From assembly GCA_023957115.1 (NCBI GenBank), contig JAMLHN010000022.1, positions 1 to 64,000 on the forward strand: DNA of 64,000 nucleotides. Reading direction: 5' to 3'. Shown here piece after piece: positions 1-8,341 of this stretch. The translations under genes and the position numbers were made by a program. Position 1 is the first letter of the stretch, and each line of letters opens with the position of its first letter. This DNA is from Thermomicrobiales bacterium. Its GTDB lineage: Bacteria > Chloroflexota > Chloroflexia > Thermomicrobiales > UBA6265. Under the pieces are notes generated by a model that saw only the letters and a program-made list of their open reading frames with translations, was not told the DNA's origin and ran no database searches.

Positions 1-1
1 C

Positions 2-2086
2 AAGGAGATCGCGCGGCTTTCCTACGACTTCCGCACGCTCGGACTCGGGTACGCCAACATCGGCACCGCCCTCATGTTGCGTGGTTTGGCCTACGATTCC
101 GACGAGGCCCGTGCCTTCACCAGCGCCATGACGGCCATCATGACCGGCGAGTCGTACGCGACCTCCGCTGAAATGGCTAGACTGCTCGGCCCGTTCCGCG
201 AGTACGAAAAGAACGCGCCCCACATGCTGCGCGTCATCCGCAACCACCGCCGCGCCGCCTACAACGCCCCGGCATCGGATTACGAGGGCCTGACCGTCGC
301 ACCGATGGGCCTCGATGCCGATCTTGCGCCCGGCGAGCTGGTCGCTGCCGCCAAGGACGCCTGGGATCGCGCGCTGGAGCTCGGCGAGGAGTACGGCTAT
401 CGCAATGCCCAGACCACGCTGCTGGCGCCCACCGGTACCATCGGCCTGCTCATGGACTGCGACACCACCGGGGTCGAGCCCGACTTCGCGCTGGTCAAAT
501 TCAAGAAGCTCGCCGGCGGCGGTTACTTCAAGATCGCCAATCAGAGCATCGAGCCGGCCCTGCGCAACCTTGGGTATAGCGAGGCAGAGCGCAAGGCGAT
601 CCTCGACTACGTGCTCGGTACCCTCACCCTGGACGGCGCTCCCTTCATCAACCGCGAAACGCTCAAGGCCAAGGGCTTCACCGATGCCGATATCGACAAG
701 GTCAATGCCACCCTGCCGAGTGTCTTCGAGCTGGGCTTTGCCTTCAATGTCTGGTCGCTCGGCGATGAGACCATGGCGCGCATCGGCATCTCGAAGGAAG
801 AAAGCGGCAAACCCGGTTTCGACCTGCTCCGCCACCTCGGCTTCACCCAGGCCGAGATCGAAGCCGCCAACGAGCACGTCTGCGGCACGATGACGGTCGA
901 AGGCGCGCCGTATTTGAAGGATGAGCATCTGCCTGTCTTCGACACTGCCAACAAATGCGGCAAGAAGGGCACGCGCTTCATTCACTACATGGGTCATGTC
1001 AAGATGATGGCCGCTGCCCAGAGCTTCCTCTCCGGCGCCATCTCCAAGACGATCAACATGCCGAATGAGGCGACGGTGGAGGACATCCTCGATGCCTACG
1101 AGCAGTCCTGGCACCAGAGTCTCAAAGCCATGGCGATCTATCGCGACGGTTCCAAGCTGAGCCAGCCGCTTTCCGCCAAGTCAGACTCGGGTTCGGCTGT
1201 GGCTACCGCCAGCGAGGAAGAGATCCAGAAGCGCATCGACGATGCCGTTGCCGCAGCTCTGGCCAAGGCCGAAGACGAGAAGCAGGGAGAGATCGCCGCT
1301 GCCGTCGCCGAGGCGATGGGGCATCCGGAACCGTATCGCCGTCGCCTGCCGGCGCGTCGCACCGGCTTCACCCAGGAATCGCGCGTTTCTGGACACAAGG
1401 TCTTCCTCCGCACGGGCGAGTACGAGGATGGCAAGCTGGGCGAGATCTTCATCGATATGCATAAGGAAGGCGCCGCCTTCCGCTCGATGATCAACTGCTT
1501 CGCCATCGCCATCTCCAAGGGCCTGCAATACGGTGTGCCTCTGGAGGAGTTCGTGGAGACCTTCACCTTCACGCGCTTCGAGCCGCAGGGTATGGTCAGC
1601 GGGCATCCGAATATCAAGATGGCGACATCGATCATCGACTATACATTCCGTGTGCTCGGGCTCGAATACCTCGGCCGTACCGATCTGGCCCAGGTTCCGC
1701 CCGATCTGGACGACGCTGACGACGAGCAGTACGGCACGCCGGAGTACAACGAGCCCTTTCGGGCCGTAGCAACCGAATCCGAACCGGAAACTCCGGCCGC
1801 TGCCGAGAGTGCCGCGGTCGCTCCGGTGGCGGCGCCGGTTGGCATCGAGCCCACTGGCAACGGCCACACGAATGGCAATGGCAAAAACGGTCACAGCCAT
1901 TACGGCGAGTTGGAAGTCAGTTACGAAAGCAGCGTCGCGACCCTCACCATGAGCGGCGCGCTCGACGCCCAGCTCTCCGAAATGATGGGCGACGCTCCCT
2001 TCTGCGATAACTGCGGCCACATCACCGTCCGCAACGGTTCCTGCTACCGTTGCCTCAACTGCGGCAACAGCCTCGGCTGTTCGTAA
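2..2086 (+). CDS. nrdJ: Adenosylcobalamin-dependent (class II) ribonucleotide reductase, 3' part
   Basis: This enzyme reduces ribonucleotides to deoxyribonucleotides using a B12-derived radical, in the cytoplasm. The open frame runs from base 2 with no start in the window, so the N-terminal part is missing; about 694 residues are visible. Family-typical stretches include GYANIGTALM near the window edge, PTGTIGLLMDCDTTG, and TANKCGKKGTRFIHYMGHVK, followed by the ISKTINMPNEAT segment. The C-terminus has a Gly/Asn/His-rich linker and then a cysteine cluster (CDNCGH, CYRCLNCGNSLGC) that resembles a zinc ribbon or the redox-active tail that re-reduces the active site. A strong terminator follows directly. 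The identification is secure from the NrdJ-type sequence; only the length is incomplete. Confidence 0.95.
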   Translation, partial: KEIARLSYDFRTLGLGYANIGTALMLRGLAYDSDEARAFTSAMTAIMTGESYATSAEMARLLGPFREYEKNAPHMLRVIRNHRRAAYNAPASDYEGLTVAPMGLDADLAPGELVAAAKDAWDRALELGEEYGYRNAQTTLLAPTGTIGLLMDCDTTGVEPDFALVKFKKLAGGGYFKIANQSIEPALRNLGYSEAERKAILDYVLGTLTLDGAPFINRETLKAKGFTDADIDKVNATLPSVFELGFAFNVWSLGDETMARIGISKEESGKPGFDLLRHLGFTQAEIEAANEHVCGTMTVEGAPYLKDEHLPVFDTANKCGKKGTRFIHYMGHVKMMAAAQSFLSGAISKTINMPNEATVEDILDAYEQSWHQSLKAMAIYRDGSKLSQPLSAKSDSGSAVATASEEEIQKRIDDAVAAALAKAEDEKQGEIAAAVAEAMGHPEPYRRRLPARRTGFTQESRVSGHKVFLRTGEYEDGKLGEIFIDMHKEGAAFRSMINCFAIAISKGLQYGVPLEEFVETFTFTRFEPQGMVSGHPNIKMATSIIDYTFRVLGLEYLGRTDLAQVPPDLDDADDEQYGTPEYNEPFRAVATESEPETPAAAESAAVAPVAAPVGIEPTGNGHTNGNGKNGHSHYGELEVSYESSVATLTMSGALDAQLSEMMGDAPFCDNCGHITVRNGSCYRCLNCGNSLGCS

Positions 2087-2105
2087 TCAGGAAAGCAGCA
2101 CGACG

Positions 2106-2142
2106 AACGGGGCGTCTGGCACACACCAGACGCCCCGTTTTC
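2106..2142 (+). terminator. Rho-independent terminator after nrdJ
   Basis: A perfect 14-bp GC-rich stem (2106-2119 with 2126-2139) with a CACACA loop is followed by a short T run. It begins 20 bases after the nrdJ stop codon. Confidence 0.85.
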
Positions 2143-2156
2143 ATTGCTCCCCTGCC

Positions 2157-2215
2157 TTGTCATTCTGAGGAACGAAGAATCTCCTCGCCGCAGCGAGTGT
2201 CACCCCACGACCCAG
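2157..2215 (+). repeat. Diverged copy of the CATTCTGAGGAACGAAG element
   Basis: The stretch containing TCATTCTGAGGAACGAAGAA and CTCGCCGCAGCGAG matches the core of the elements at 52048-52186 and 58226-58363, but the flanking arms are not clearly kept. A shorter relative lies near 47905. Confidence 0.55.
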
Positions 2216-2239
2216 GGACGAGACAGATCCCAAGCGTTG

Positions 2240-2860
2240 CGCAAAGTGCCCTAGAGCGCAATCCGGAACCCTTGCCAACCGAGCACTGGTTTTGTCAGCT
2301 TCACAGCAGCTGGCTCGGTGAGCCGTAGATCGAGTGGGAACCGTCCCGTTGCCGAAGACCTTTCTTGCCCGAACCGCGAGCGTAATCGGATAGACAACGA
2401 GATTCAGTCGATCGAATAACCGTTCAGCGAGCAATGCGTCTGGCACGAACGAGACTGCCGATGACCTGAACACGCTTCGTGCCGATCGCGAATCTCGCGT
2501 ACCGATGCGGCGATATCCGGACCGATCAACGACGAGCCCGTCGATTTGGGGTGCTGCGCGAAATGCACGCATTTCGGAATGCGATTGAATGCAATCCCGC
2601 CGCGAAGTCATCCGCTTGCAGTGGCCAGTACCCGGCGAAAATGTCATAGGTCTTCCGTCCGAGGAGCAACAACGCATCGGCCTCGGCGATACCGCGCTGG
2701 ATCAGCGCTCCAACCGCCTCGTCCCGCAACGGTGCTTGCCATCCGACCTGAAACCACCTCAGGGTCCTCGGTAGCTCCGAGCCTGGGCAATAAGATCCAA
2801 TGTCGTGAAAGATTGATCTGATCTGTCCCACTGCGTTCCTCCCTTGAATCGTCACAAGGT
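2240..2860 (-). pseudogene. Decayed dihydrofolate reductase/RibD C-terminal family gene
   Basis: Two minus-strand frames carry consecutive pieces of a dihydrofolate-reductase-like (RibD C-terminal) protein. The upstream piece reads GWQAPLRDEAVGALIQRGIA, then GRKTYDIFAGYWP (about 2657-2618). The downstream piece, in another frame, reads DRLNLVVYPITL and KVFGNGTVPT (about 2413-2338). These correspond to the N-terminal substrate loop and the C-terminal VYPVxLGxGKRLFGDG block of the family. The central sheet is missing or scrambled, so at least one frameshift and probably a deletion occurred. The gene is not expected to be functional. A different intact family member lies at 17414-17977. Confidence 0.65.
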
Positions 2861-3466
2861 CGTACGCAACGTAGTCGATAACCGCTAGAAGATCGACATC
2901 GTCCCTCGCATCACTCGCGATACAGTGCTCACGTCCTGATGAACGCCCGCTCGTAGTGTCGCCATCTATGGCGGCTCTCACCGCCTGATCGATTCAGCCG
3001 CTCATAACGGAATCCGTATAATATCGACTGGACGGGAATACCAGTCGGTTCACCATTGCTCCAACACCGTTTCCGACATTGCAGAGAACAGACGTCATAC
3101 CTGTTTCGCTGGCACACCGGCGGATGGTGCGACCTGGGCAGCGCATCACCACATCCGTTCGCATCGCCAGCCTGCTGGATCGCTGGCCAGGTCAGCGGAC
3201 GGTTCACCAGTCGTGCTCGCTCCTGTCCCCTGCCCGACCAGGGTCCCGGCGTCCGACGAGAGTCTGGAGTCAGAGCTGGATTTGGGAGCTAGGAATGTCG
3301 TTTATTCCGGAATCCTGAGTCCGGACCTAACTCCCGCCCGGCGTGTTTCTGAGGTTGATCCTACTGAGCAACTTCCAGGCGCTGTTCGCAGCAAAGCAGA
3401 ACACGTCCCCTGTTTTCCAGCTCTCAAATAGCCTCCCCATTCGACTCAAGGAGTCGGAGCGTAAAG

Positions 3467-3504
3467 CCCCCTTCCTTCTCCCAGGATTGGGAGAAGGAAG
3501 GGGG
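3467..3504. repeat. Palindromic hairpin repeat, copy 1 (17-bp stem)
   Basis: A perfect 17-bp inverted repeat (3467-3483 and 3488-3504) encloses a GGAT loop. The inner core CTCCCAGGATTGGGAG is shared with copies at 17351, 50945 and 59811, but the outer stem (CCCCCTTCCTT) differs. It is followed by TTGGGGGATGGATGAGGG, a flank also seen after copy 2. Confidence 0.8.
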
Positions 3505-3578
3505 TTGGGGGATGGATGAGGGCCGAAACGCAACCCAGAATCCACGCCCTCCCCACCCCCACGCATCCCACAGCCCTC

Positions 3579-3602
3579 CCCGCTCCCCAGAGGGAGAGGG
3601 GC
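3579..3602. repeat. Related GC-rich hairpin followed by GCCGGGGGTGAG
   Basis: CCCCGCTCCC and GGGAGAGGGG pair with one mismatch around a short loop. The downstream GGGGGTGAG resembles the flanks of the other hairpins, so this is probably a diverged member of the same class. Confidence 0.45.
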
Positions 3603-3685
3603 CGGGGGTGAGACAATTCGGCACCCTGCAATCCCGCTCTTCGGCCCTAGCCTCGGAGACCTGGTTCTGCGGCCTGCGGAAACTA

Positions 3686-4135
3686 TTACTCGCGGAGCAT
3701 CCGGAGCAATTCGAGTCCCGTCACGATCCGAATCCCCTCGTACTCACCCATATCGAGCAGGTCCTTGTCTTCGGTTGCGATCAATTGGCCATTCCCCTGC
3801 ATGGCGGTGGCAATGACTTTGTCGTCGTTCGGATCTCGGCAGACCGGAGGGATCTCGGCAAGCGGGACGCGTTCAGCGTCTTGGAGTATGGACATCAGCA
3901 CAGGAGTAAGATCGTCAGAAAGAAAATCGAACTTTCGGGTCAGCGACGGGCGTTCAAGCACGCTACGAATCTCGTCTTCGAGCTCGTTCGACATCAAAAC
4001 GACGTACAGAGGGGCATAGTCGAAAACAATCGCTCCCCACGCACTTCGGGGATTGATCAACGATCGAACAAACCCGACTGCGTCGATGACGATCCGAGGC
4101 TGGTTGTGTGAGGCGAGCGAGGGATCGGGCGTCAA
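3686..4135 (-). CDS. PIN-domain toxin of a type II toxin-antitoxin pair
   Basis: The protein of 149 residues resembles the putative toxin PIN family (COG1569 type). PIN proteins are Mg-dependent ribonucleases. Visible acidic positions fit the PIN active site: IVIDA near the N-terminus, DPNDDKVIATA in the middle and TEDKDLLDM near the C-terminus. It ends with a GIRIVTGLELLRML strand-helix typical of the family. The start is a TTG that overlaps the antitoxin stop codon by four bases, which suggests translational coupling. The upstream antitoxin gene and its operator support the assignment. The RNA target cannot be predicted. Confidence 0.85.
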   Translation of the reverse strand: MTPDPSLASHNQPRIVIDAVGFVRSLINPRSAWGAIVFDYAPLYVVLMSNELEDEIRSVLERPSLTRKFDFLSDDLTPVLMSILQDAERVPLAEIPPVCRDPNDDKVIATAMQGNGQLIATEDKDLLDMGEYEGIRIVTGLELLRMLRE

Positions 4136-4452
4136 CCTTGAGAGTTCTTACGCTCTGTGCGCACCTCGCGAATGGCTTGATCGATCCATTCGTTGATCTC
4201 GTCTTCAGTGTATCCCTTGTCAATTGCTTCCTGACGCACTGGAGCAAACGCCTCATAGAGTTCTCGCAGATATGCGGAACCTTTCGGCGTTGCCTCCACG
4301 GCGCTCAGAGTCAGCGTCCCCGGTTCGGCGAACGTTACCTGGACGAGCGAGCCTTCCTCGATCCCCAGCGCTCGCCGGAACTCGATTGGAATCGTAATTT
4401 GCCCTCCGCGCAAGACATGGACCGTACGACTCTTCGGTGTATTGGTAACCAT
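4132..4452 (-). CDS. AbrB/MazE-type antitoxin
   Basis: This 106-residue protein has an N-terminal SpoVT/AbrB swapped-hairpin DNA-binding domain: GGQITIPIEFRRALGIEEGS at about residues 16-35 is the diagnostic turn. The C-terminal half is helical and charged (RELYEAF, EDEINEWIDQAIREV) and probably wraps the PIN toxin. It is the first gene of the pair and its stop overlaps the toxin start. The start ATG has AAGGAG a few bases upstream. Antitoxins of this class bind the promoter and repress the operon; the palindromes at 4477-4511 just upstream are the likely sites. Confidence 0.85.
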   Translation of the reverse strand: MVTNTPKSRTVHVLRGGQITIPIEFRRALGIEEGSLVQVTFAEPGTLTLSAVEATPKGSAYLRELYEAFAPVRQEAIDKGYTEDEINEWIDQAIREVRTERKNSQG

Positions 4453-4476
4453 TCAAAGCTCCTTCCGGGCGTCTGC

Positions 4477-4511
4477 TTCTACAAGAATACAGAATCTGTG
4501 ATTCTGTAGAA
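4477..4511. promoter_or_regulatory. Nested palindromic operator of the toxin-antitoxin operon
   Basis: Outer arms TTCTACA (4477-4483) and TGTAGAA (4505-4511) extend inward as GAAT and ATTC with one bulged base. They enclose a second near-palindrome, ACAGAATCTGT (4489-4499). The site is 25 bases upstream of the antitoxin start, the expected place for autorepression. Confidence 0.6.
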
Positions 4512-4621
4512 ACTCACGGCATACTCGAAAAGCCGAACATGGTACCCCATGCACATGTCCCGTCCAGCCCGTGGAATCACCCCGTTCGGTCTTCTCCGCC
4601 CCAGGACGCTGGACCCATCTT

Positions 4622-5716
4622 CTAGACGTTCAGAGAGAACAACCGCGCCATGTTGCCACCCAGGATCCAATTCAGATCACCCGCGGATACGACCCCATCC
4701 AGTATCCGCGGCAGATACTCCAGCGATTGCCGGTACGTGCAATTGCGTTCGACATTCGGCATGTCCGAACCCCATGCCAGTCGCGACGCTCCAGCAAGCT
4801 GAATCTGCCGTTCGATAACCGGACGCAATTCCGGCCACGGATAGTCATGCAACCGGCCCCAATGGATCGGATAGAGCAGCTCGATCGTCAGGTTTTCGCG
4901 GGAAAGCAGCCGCGCAACCGGATCGGGCGTCGTCCCCTCCAGTAGATCGGGAGAGAACCCATGCGTGAGCACACAGGGAATATCCGGGAAACGTTGCAAC
5001 CAACCGTCGAGCCGGTCGAGCTCGCACAGATAACGCTCCAGCGCTGGCATCGGGGTGCCCAGGATCTCCCAGAAGATCGGTACGCCCAGCGCCCGTACCG
5101 TCTCCCAATAAGGATCGAGCGCCGGATCGTCGATTGCATGGCGATACCCGCCGGCGATGAACCCACGGTTGGCGAAGTAGACCCCGCGCAAACCGAGCTC
5201 GCGAATCGCATCTGAGAGGCGGTCGCATTCCTGGGCGGTATGCGCCTCGGCGGGACGAGCATCCGCGAGCCCGATGAACTTGTCAGGATGCGCGCGCATC
5301 GCCTCGGCAAACTCGGCATTTAGCCGTCCATAGAGCCCGGCATTCTGCAGGATCGCGCGGTCCACCCCCGCCCGCGCCATCGACTGCAACAGGAAATCGA
5401 CCGGCGCCGCCATCTCCTGTAAGGACGGCGGCGGGAACGAGCGATAATACGTCTCGCTCTCGTACTCCCATTCGAACCGCCCGCAGCGCCCCACCCGAAA
5501 CCCAGCATCATCGCTCAGTCGATCGAGCGAATCGAGTTCGCCCACAGAAAGCGCCGAGGCTGCCTCCGGCACGATCGCTGAGTCTCGCAGCCGATAGACC
5601 GGTTCTCCATGCGTGGCGATATAGAGCTGCAGAAACCGCCGGTGATCGTCTTCCGATGGATAACCGCATGCCCCGGCAAGCTGTGGAAAGATGTGGGCAT
5701 GGGCATCGACGATCAT
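4622..5716 (-). CDS. Amidohydrolase-2 family metal-dependent hydrolase
   Basis: The 364-residue protein begins MIVDAHAHIFP, the first metal-binding motif (HxH) of the amidohydrolase-2 (TIM-barrel) family. Later motifs are LTHGFSPD (metal His), LAWGSDMPNVER (metal Asp) and a C-terminal ILGGNMARLFSL helix. Such enzymes hydrolyse or decarboxylate small carboxylated or cyclic compounds. The start at 5716 is preferred over an upstream in-frame codon because it has AGAGAGGA about ten bases upstream. It is divergent from the GntR gene and shares its palindromic control region, so the regulator probably controls it. The substrate is unknown. Confidence 0.8.
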   Translation of the reverse strand: MIVDAHAHIFPQLAGACGYPSEDDHRRFLQLYIATHGEPVYRLRDSAIVPEAASALSVGELDSLDRLSDDAGFRVGRCGRFEWEYESETYYRSFPPPSLQEMAAPVDFLLQSMARAGVDRAILQNAGLYGRLNAEFAEAMRAHPDKFIGLADARPAEAHTAQECDRLSDAIRELGLRGVYFANRGFIAGGYRHAIDDPALDPYWETVRALGVPIFWEILGTPMPALERYLCELDRLDGWLQRFPDIPCVLTHGFSPDLLEGTTPDPVARLLSRENLTIELLYPIHWGRLHDYPWPELRPVIERQIQLAGASRLAWGSDMPNVERNCTYRQSLEYLPRILDGVVSAGDLNWILGGNMARLFSLNV

Positions 5717-5752
5717 CGGCTCGGATCCTCTCTTCGGTGCTGATCGGCATTG

Positions 5753-5797
5753 TTGACAACCATGCAACGCACTTGTATGGTTGTCCTAACGTTAGGA
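5753..5797 (+). promoter_or_regulatory. Promoter overlapped by two palindromes (GntR operator)
   Basis: TTGACA (5753-5758), a 17-base spacer and TATGGT (5776-5781) form a plausible promoter for the GntR gene. The arms GACAACCAT (5755-5763) and ATGGTTGTC (5777-5785) are perfectly complementary and sit on both promoter boxes. The adjacent TCCTAACGTTAGGA (5784-5797) is a perfect 14-base palindrome. This arrangement suggests autorepression and control of the divergent amidohydrolase. Confidence 0.7.
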
Positions 5798-5814
5798 TAA
5801 ATCAGGTAGTCACC

Positions 5815-6638
5815 ATGCTGCGACGGAAGGTTCCTGTACCGCTGTACCACCAGCTCGAGCTCGCGCTTCGTGCGGCCATCGAGGACGGCCGGTTCAAACC
5901 GGGCGATCAACTGCCGACCGAAGCGGTTTTGCAACAGGAGTATGGCGTCAGCCGGGTTACCGTTCGCACGGCGCTCAAACGACTGGAAGAAGATGGGCTG
6001 ATCTCGACCCATCAGGGACGCGGCGCGTTCGTAACGAACCAGTCGAAGGGACAACGCCAGAGTTATTGCGCAATCCTGCCAATCTCCTGTCGTTCGAAGA
6101 CGACCTCATGCGCCAGGCGGGTCTACCCACGATCGAGCTCCTGTCGGTGGAGTCCTATCCGGCAACCGCCACCCTTGCGGAGATGCTGGAGGTTCCCGTG
6201 GGCACCGAGCTCTTCCGTGTGCGCCGGTTGGGCTCCGTTGGCGGTTCCCCGCTCTGGCTGGAGACCCGCAATCTGCATCCAGACTACGAATCGTTCGTCG
6301 ATGACGATCACCTGCGCAGTCCGTCCGTCACCGCTCTGCTCGGCTCGCTGACTGGCCGCCATATCGAGAGCAGCCGCCTGCGTATCTCGGCCGCCTCGGC
6401 GACCGCCGAGCAAGCGCGTCATCTCGGTCTGAATCCTGGCGATCCCGTTTTGCTCAACGAGTTCAGCGTCCGCGCTGATGGCCGGCCGGTCGAGGCGGCT
6501 CGCGCGGTCTTCCGTGGCGACCGGTACGCCTTTGCGGTCGAAGTTTTCGCCTCGGCCATGGGTACCGCCGGCGCATCTGGTCTCGGATTCCCCAATGGAG
6601 GTTTGGAAAGTCGCTTTCGACAGGAGGTCACCACGTAA
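5815..6638 (+). pseudogene. GntR/HutC-family regulator, interrupted by one frameshift
   Basis: The first frame encodes a winged-helix GntR domain: VPLYHQLELALRAAIEDGRF, PGDQLPTEAVLQQEYGVSR and a wing ending QGRGAFV. The continuation lies in another frame from about 6060 and encodes a UTRA ligand-binding domain (ELLSVESYPATATLAEMLEV, FRVRRLG, FRGDRYAFAVEV). Joining QRQ to ELLRNPANLLSFEDDL restores one protein of about 275 residues, which implies one lost base near 6055-6063. It could be a sequencing error or true inactivation. The stop overlaps the start of the ABC binding-protein gene, so the regulator heads the transport operon. HutC-type regulators usually sense the transported or degraded metabolite. 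Confidence 0.8.
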
Positions 6639-8260
6639 TGCAACAACACGCGATAACGACCAGCCGGCGAACGCTGTTCAAGGGCGCCGGCGGCGCCCTC
6701 GGAGCCGCGGCACTCGCCCGGCCGTTCGGTGGCATTGCCGCTGCGCTCCAGGAGGCATCCGGCACGCTCATCTACGCGCAGAGCGCTCCGATCACCTCGC
6801 TCGATCCCGTCAATCCGCAGGGCTACCCCTCCGGATACGAGGCGGTCTATACCATCTATAGCAACCTCGTCACCTTCGACCCCGATCTCAACATCATTCC
6901 GGCTCTGGCCGAATCGTGGGAGCAATCGGAAGATGGGCTGACCTGGAGCTTGAAGCTGCGCGAAGGCGTCACCTTTCACGACGACACCCCGTTCGTCGCC
7001 GATGCAGTGGCCGCGCATGTCGCACGTATCCAGGATCCCGCCACCGAGTCGCCCAACGCCAGTCTCTGGGCCCATATCGCCTCGGTCAACGTGGTCGACG
7101 ACTACACGGTCGAGTTGGTCACCGAGCAGCCGTTCGGGCCGATGCTGAACTATCTCGCCCACGGCTCCGGTGGTATTCCCAGCCCGGCCGCCATCGAGCA
7201 GTTCGGCGCCGATTTTGCCGCGAATCCGGTCGGTACCGGCCCCTACAAGCTCGACAGCTTTACGCCGGGCACCGAGTTGTCGCTGGTGCCCAACGAATCG
7301 TTCTGGGGCGACGCGCCAAAGCTGGAGAAGATCGTTTTCCGCGCCACCCCGGAGGTCTCGTCACGTGTACTGATGCTCGACACCGGCGAAGCCGACCTGG
7401 GCAACGATCTCCCGCAGGAAGAAGTCGACCGCTTCGCGGGCGGTGGCGATCTGCAGCTCCTGCAGCGCAGCGGGCTGCGCACCTTCTGGATCGAGTTCAA
7501 CCTGAACCGCGAGATCTTCCAGGACGTGAATGTCCGCAAGGCGCTCAATCATGCGGTCAACAAGCAGAGCATTGTCGACAATCTCTTCCTGGGGTATGCG
7601 ACGGTGCTCGATTCGCCGGCCGCGTCCTCGATCCAGGGCCATATCGCCGCTGGCGCCTATGACTACGATCCGGAGCTGGCCAAGCAGATGCTCGCCGACG
7701 CCGGTTGGACGGAGGGCGATGGCGGCATCCTGCAGAAGGACGGCGTGCCGCTGCAGTTCACGATAAACACGGCAGAAGGGGAGTATCCGAAAGACATCCA
7801 GGTCGTCGAGGCGGTGCAAGCTGACCTCAAGGCAATCGGCGCCGATGTCGAGATCTGGAAGGTCGAAGCCGCCTCCCGCTGGGACTATCTCAAGCTGCCT
7901 ATCAGCGAGGCCGAGTACGACACGCTCATCTTCGGCTTCAATCCATCGAACGGCGACCTTGGCTATCACCTGAACGCAGTCTTCAAGTCGAATTCCGATA
8001 CCGAGGCGGCTCCGGCGGTCTGGAACCTGATGTGGTACAGCAATTCGGAGGTCGATGCGCTGCTCGATCAGGCGCAGACTACGGTCGTGACTGAGGATCG
8101 ATTGGAGTTGCTCGGCCAGGCGCAGCAGCTCATCTGGGATGACGCGCCAATGATCTGGCTCTATGCACCCGATCTGCTGGTCGGCGCCCGTTCGAATGTC
8201 GAGGGCGTCTTTAGCTGGCCGACCGTCTTCACCGTCGTGCGCGACGCGTCCAAGTCCTAA
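6638..8260 (+). CDS. Peptide-type ABC transporter substrate-binding protein (family 5)
   Basis: This 540-residue exported protein captures a peptide-like or amine ligand for the permeases that follow. A Tat-type signal (TSRRTLFKG plus an Ala/Gly hydrophobic stretch, residues 8-36) precedes the mature domain. Family-5 features are LIYAQSAPITSLDPVNPQGY, LAESWEQSEDGLTWSLKLRE and GVTFHDDTPF. The length and architecture fit DppA/OppA-like proteins. The start overlaps the regulator's stop codon (TAATG), which suggests translational coupling. A stable hairpin lies between this gene and the first permease. The ligand cannot be named. Confidence 0.88.
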   Translation: MQQHAITTSRRTLFKGAGGALGAAALARPFGGIAAALQEASGTLIYAQSAPITSLDPVNPQGYPSGYEAVYTIYSNLVTFDPDLNIIPALAESWEQSEDGLTWSLKLREGVTFHDDTPFVADAVAAHVARIQDPATESPNASLWAHIASVNVVDDYTVELVTEQPFGPMLNYLAHGSGGIPSPAAIEQFGADFAANPVGTGPYKLDSFTPGTELSLVPNESFWGDAPKLEKIVFRATPEVSSRVLMLDTGEADLGNDLPQEEVDRFAGGGDLQLLQRSGLRTFWIEFNLNREIFQDVNVRKALNHAVNKQSIVDNLFLGYATVLDSPAASSIQGHIAAGAYDYDPELAKQMLADAGWTEGDGGILQKDGVPLQFTINTAEGEYPKDIQVVEAVQADLKAIGADVEIWKVEAASRWDYLKLPISEAEYDTLIFGFNPSNGDLGYHLNAVFKSNSDTEAAPAVWNLMWYSNSEVDALLDQAQTTVVTEDRLELLGQAQQLIWDDAPMIWLYAPDLLVGARSNVEGVFSWPTVFTVVRDASKS

Positions 8261-8281
8261 CCGGTCCCACGGTATTCATCG

Positions 8282-8313
8282 CGCGGGTGGTCAGCTCGGT
8301 CTGACCGCCCGCG
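8282..8313 (+). terminator. Intercistronic hairpin after the binding-protein gene
   Basis: A 13-bp stem (8282-8294 with 8301-8313, one G-T pair) with a CTCGGT loop is followed by TTTCTT. It probably causes partial termination or protects the upstream mRNA, so that binding protein exceeds permease. Confidence 0.65.
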
Positions 8314-8341
8314 TTTCTTCCCAGGAGAGTCGCATCGCATC

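Larger units (their letters stand above)
2861..3685. other. Gene-poor intergenic region
   Basis: No credible gene was found in about 825 bases. Short open frames here have no family resemblance and no convincing ribosome-binding site. The region holds two hairpin repeats (3467-3504 and 3579-3602) and a short heptamer-like stretch near 3283-3298. Confidence 0.5.

Noticed and set aside
2861..3685. Possible insertion sequence remnant in the gene-poor region
   Set aside because: No transposase fragment could be read in any frame; only hairpin repeats are visible.
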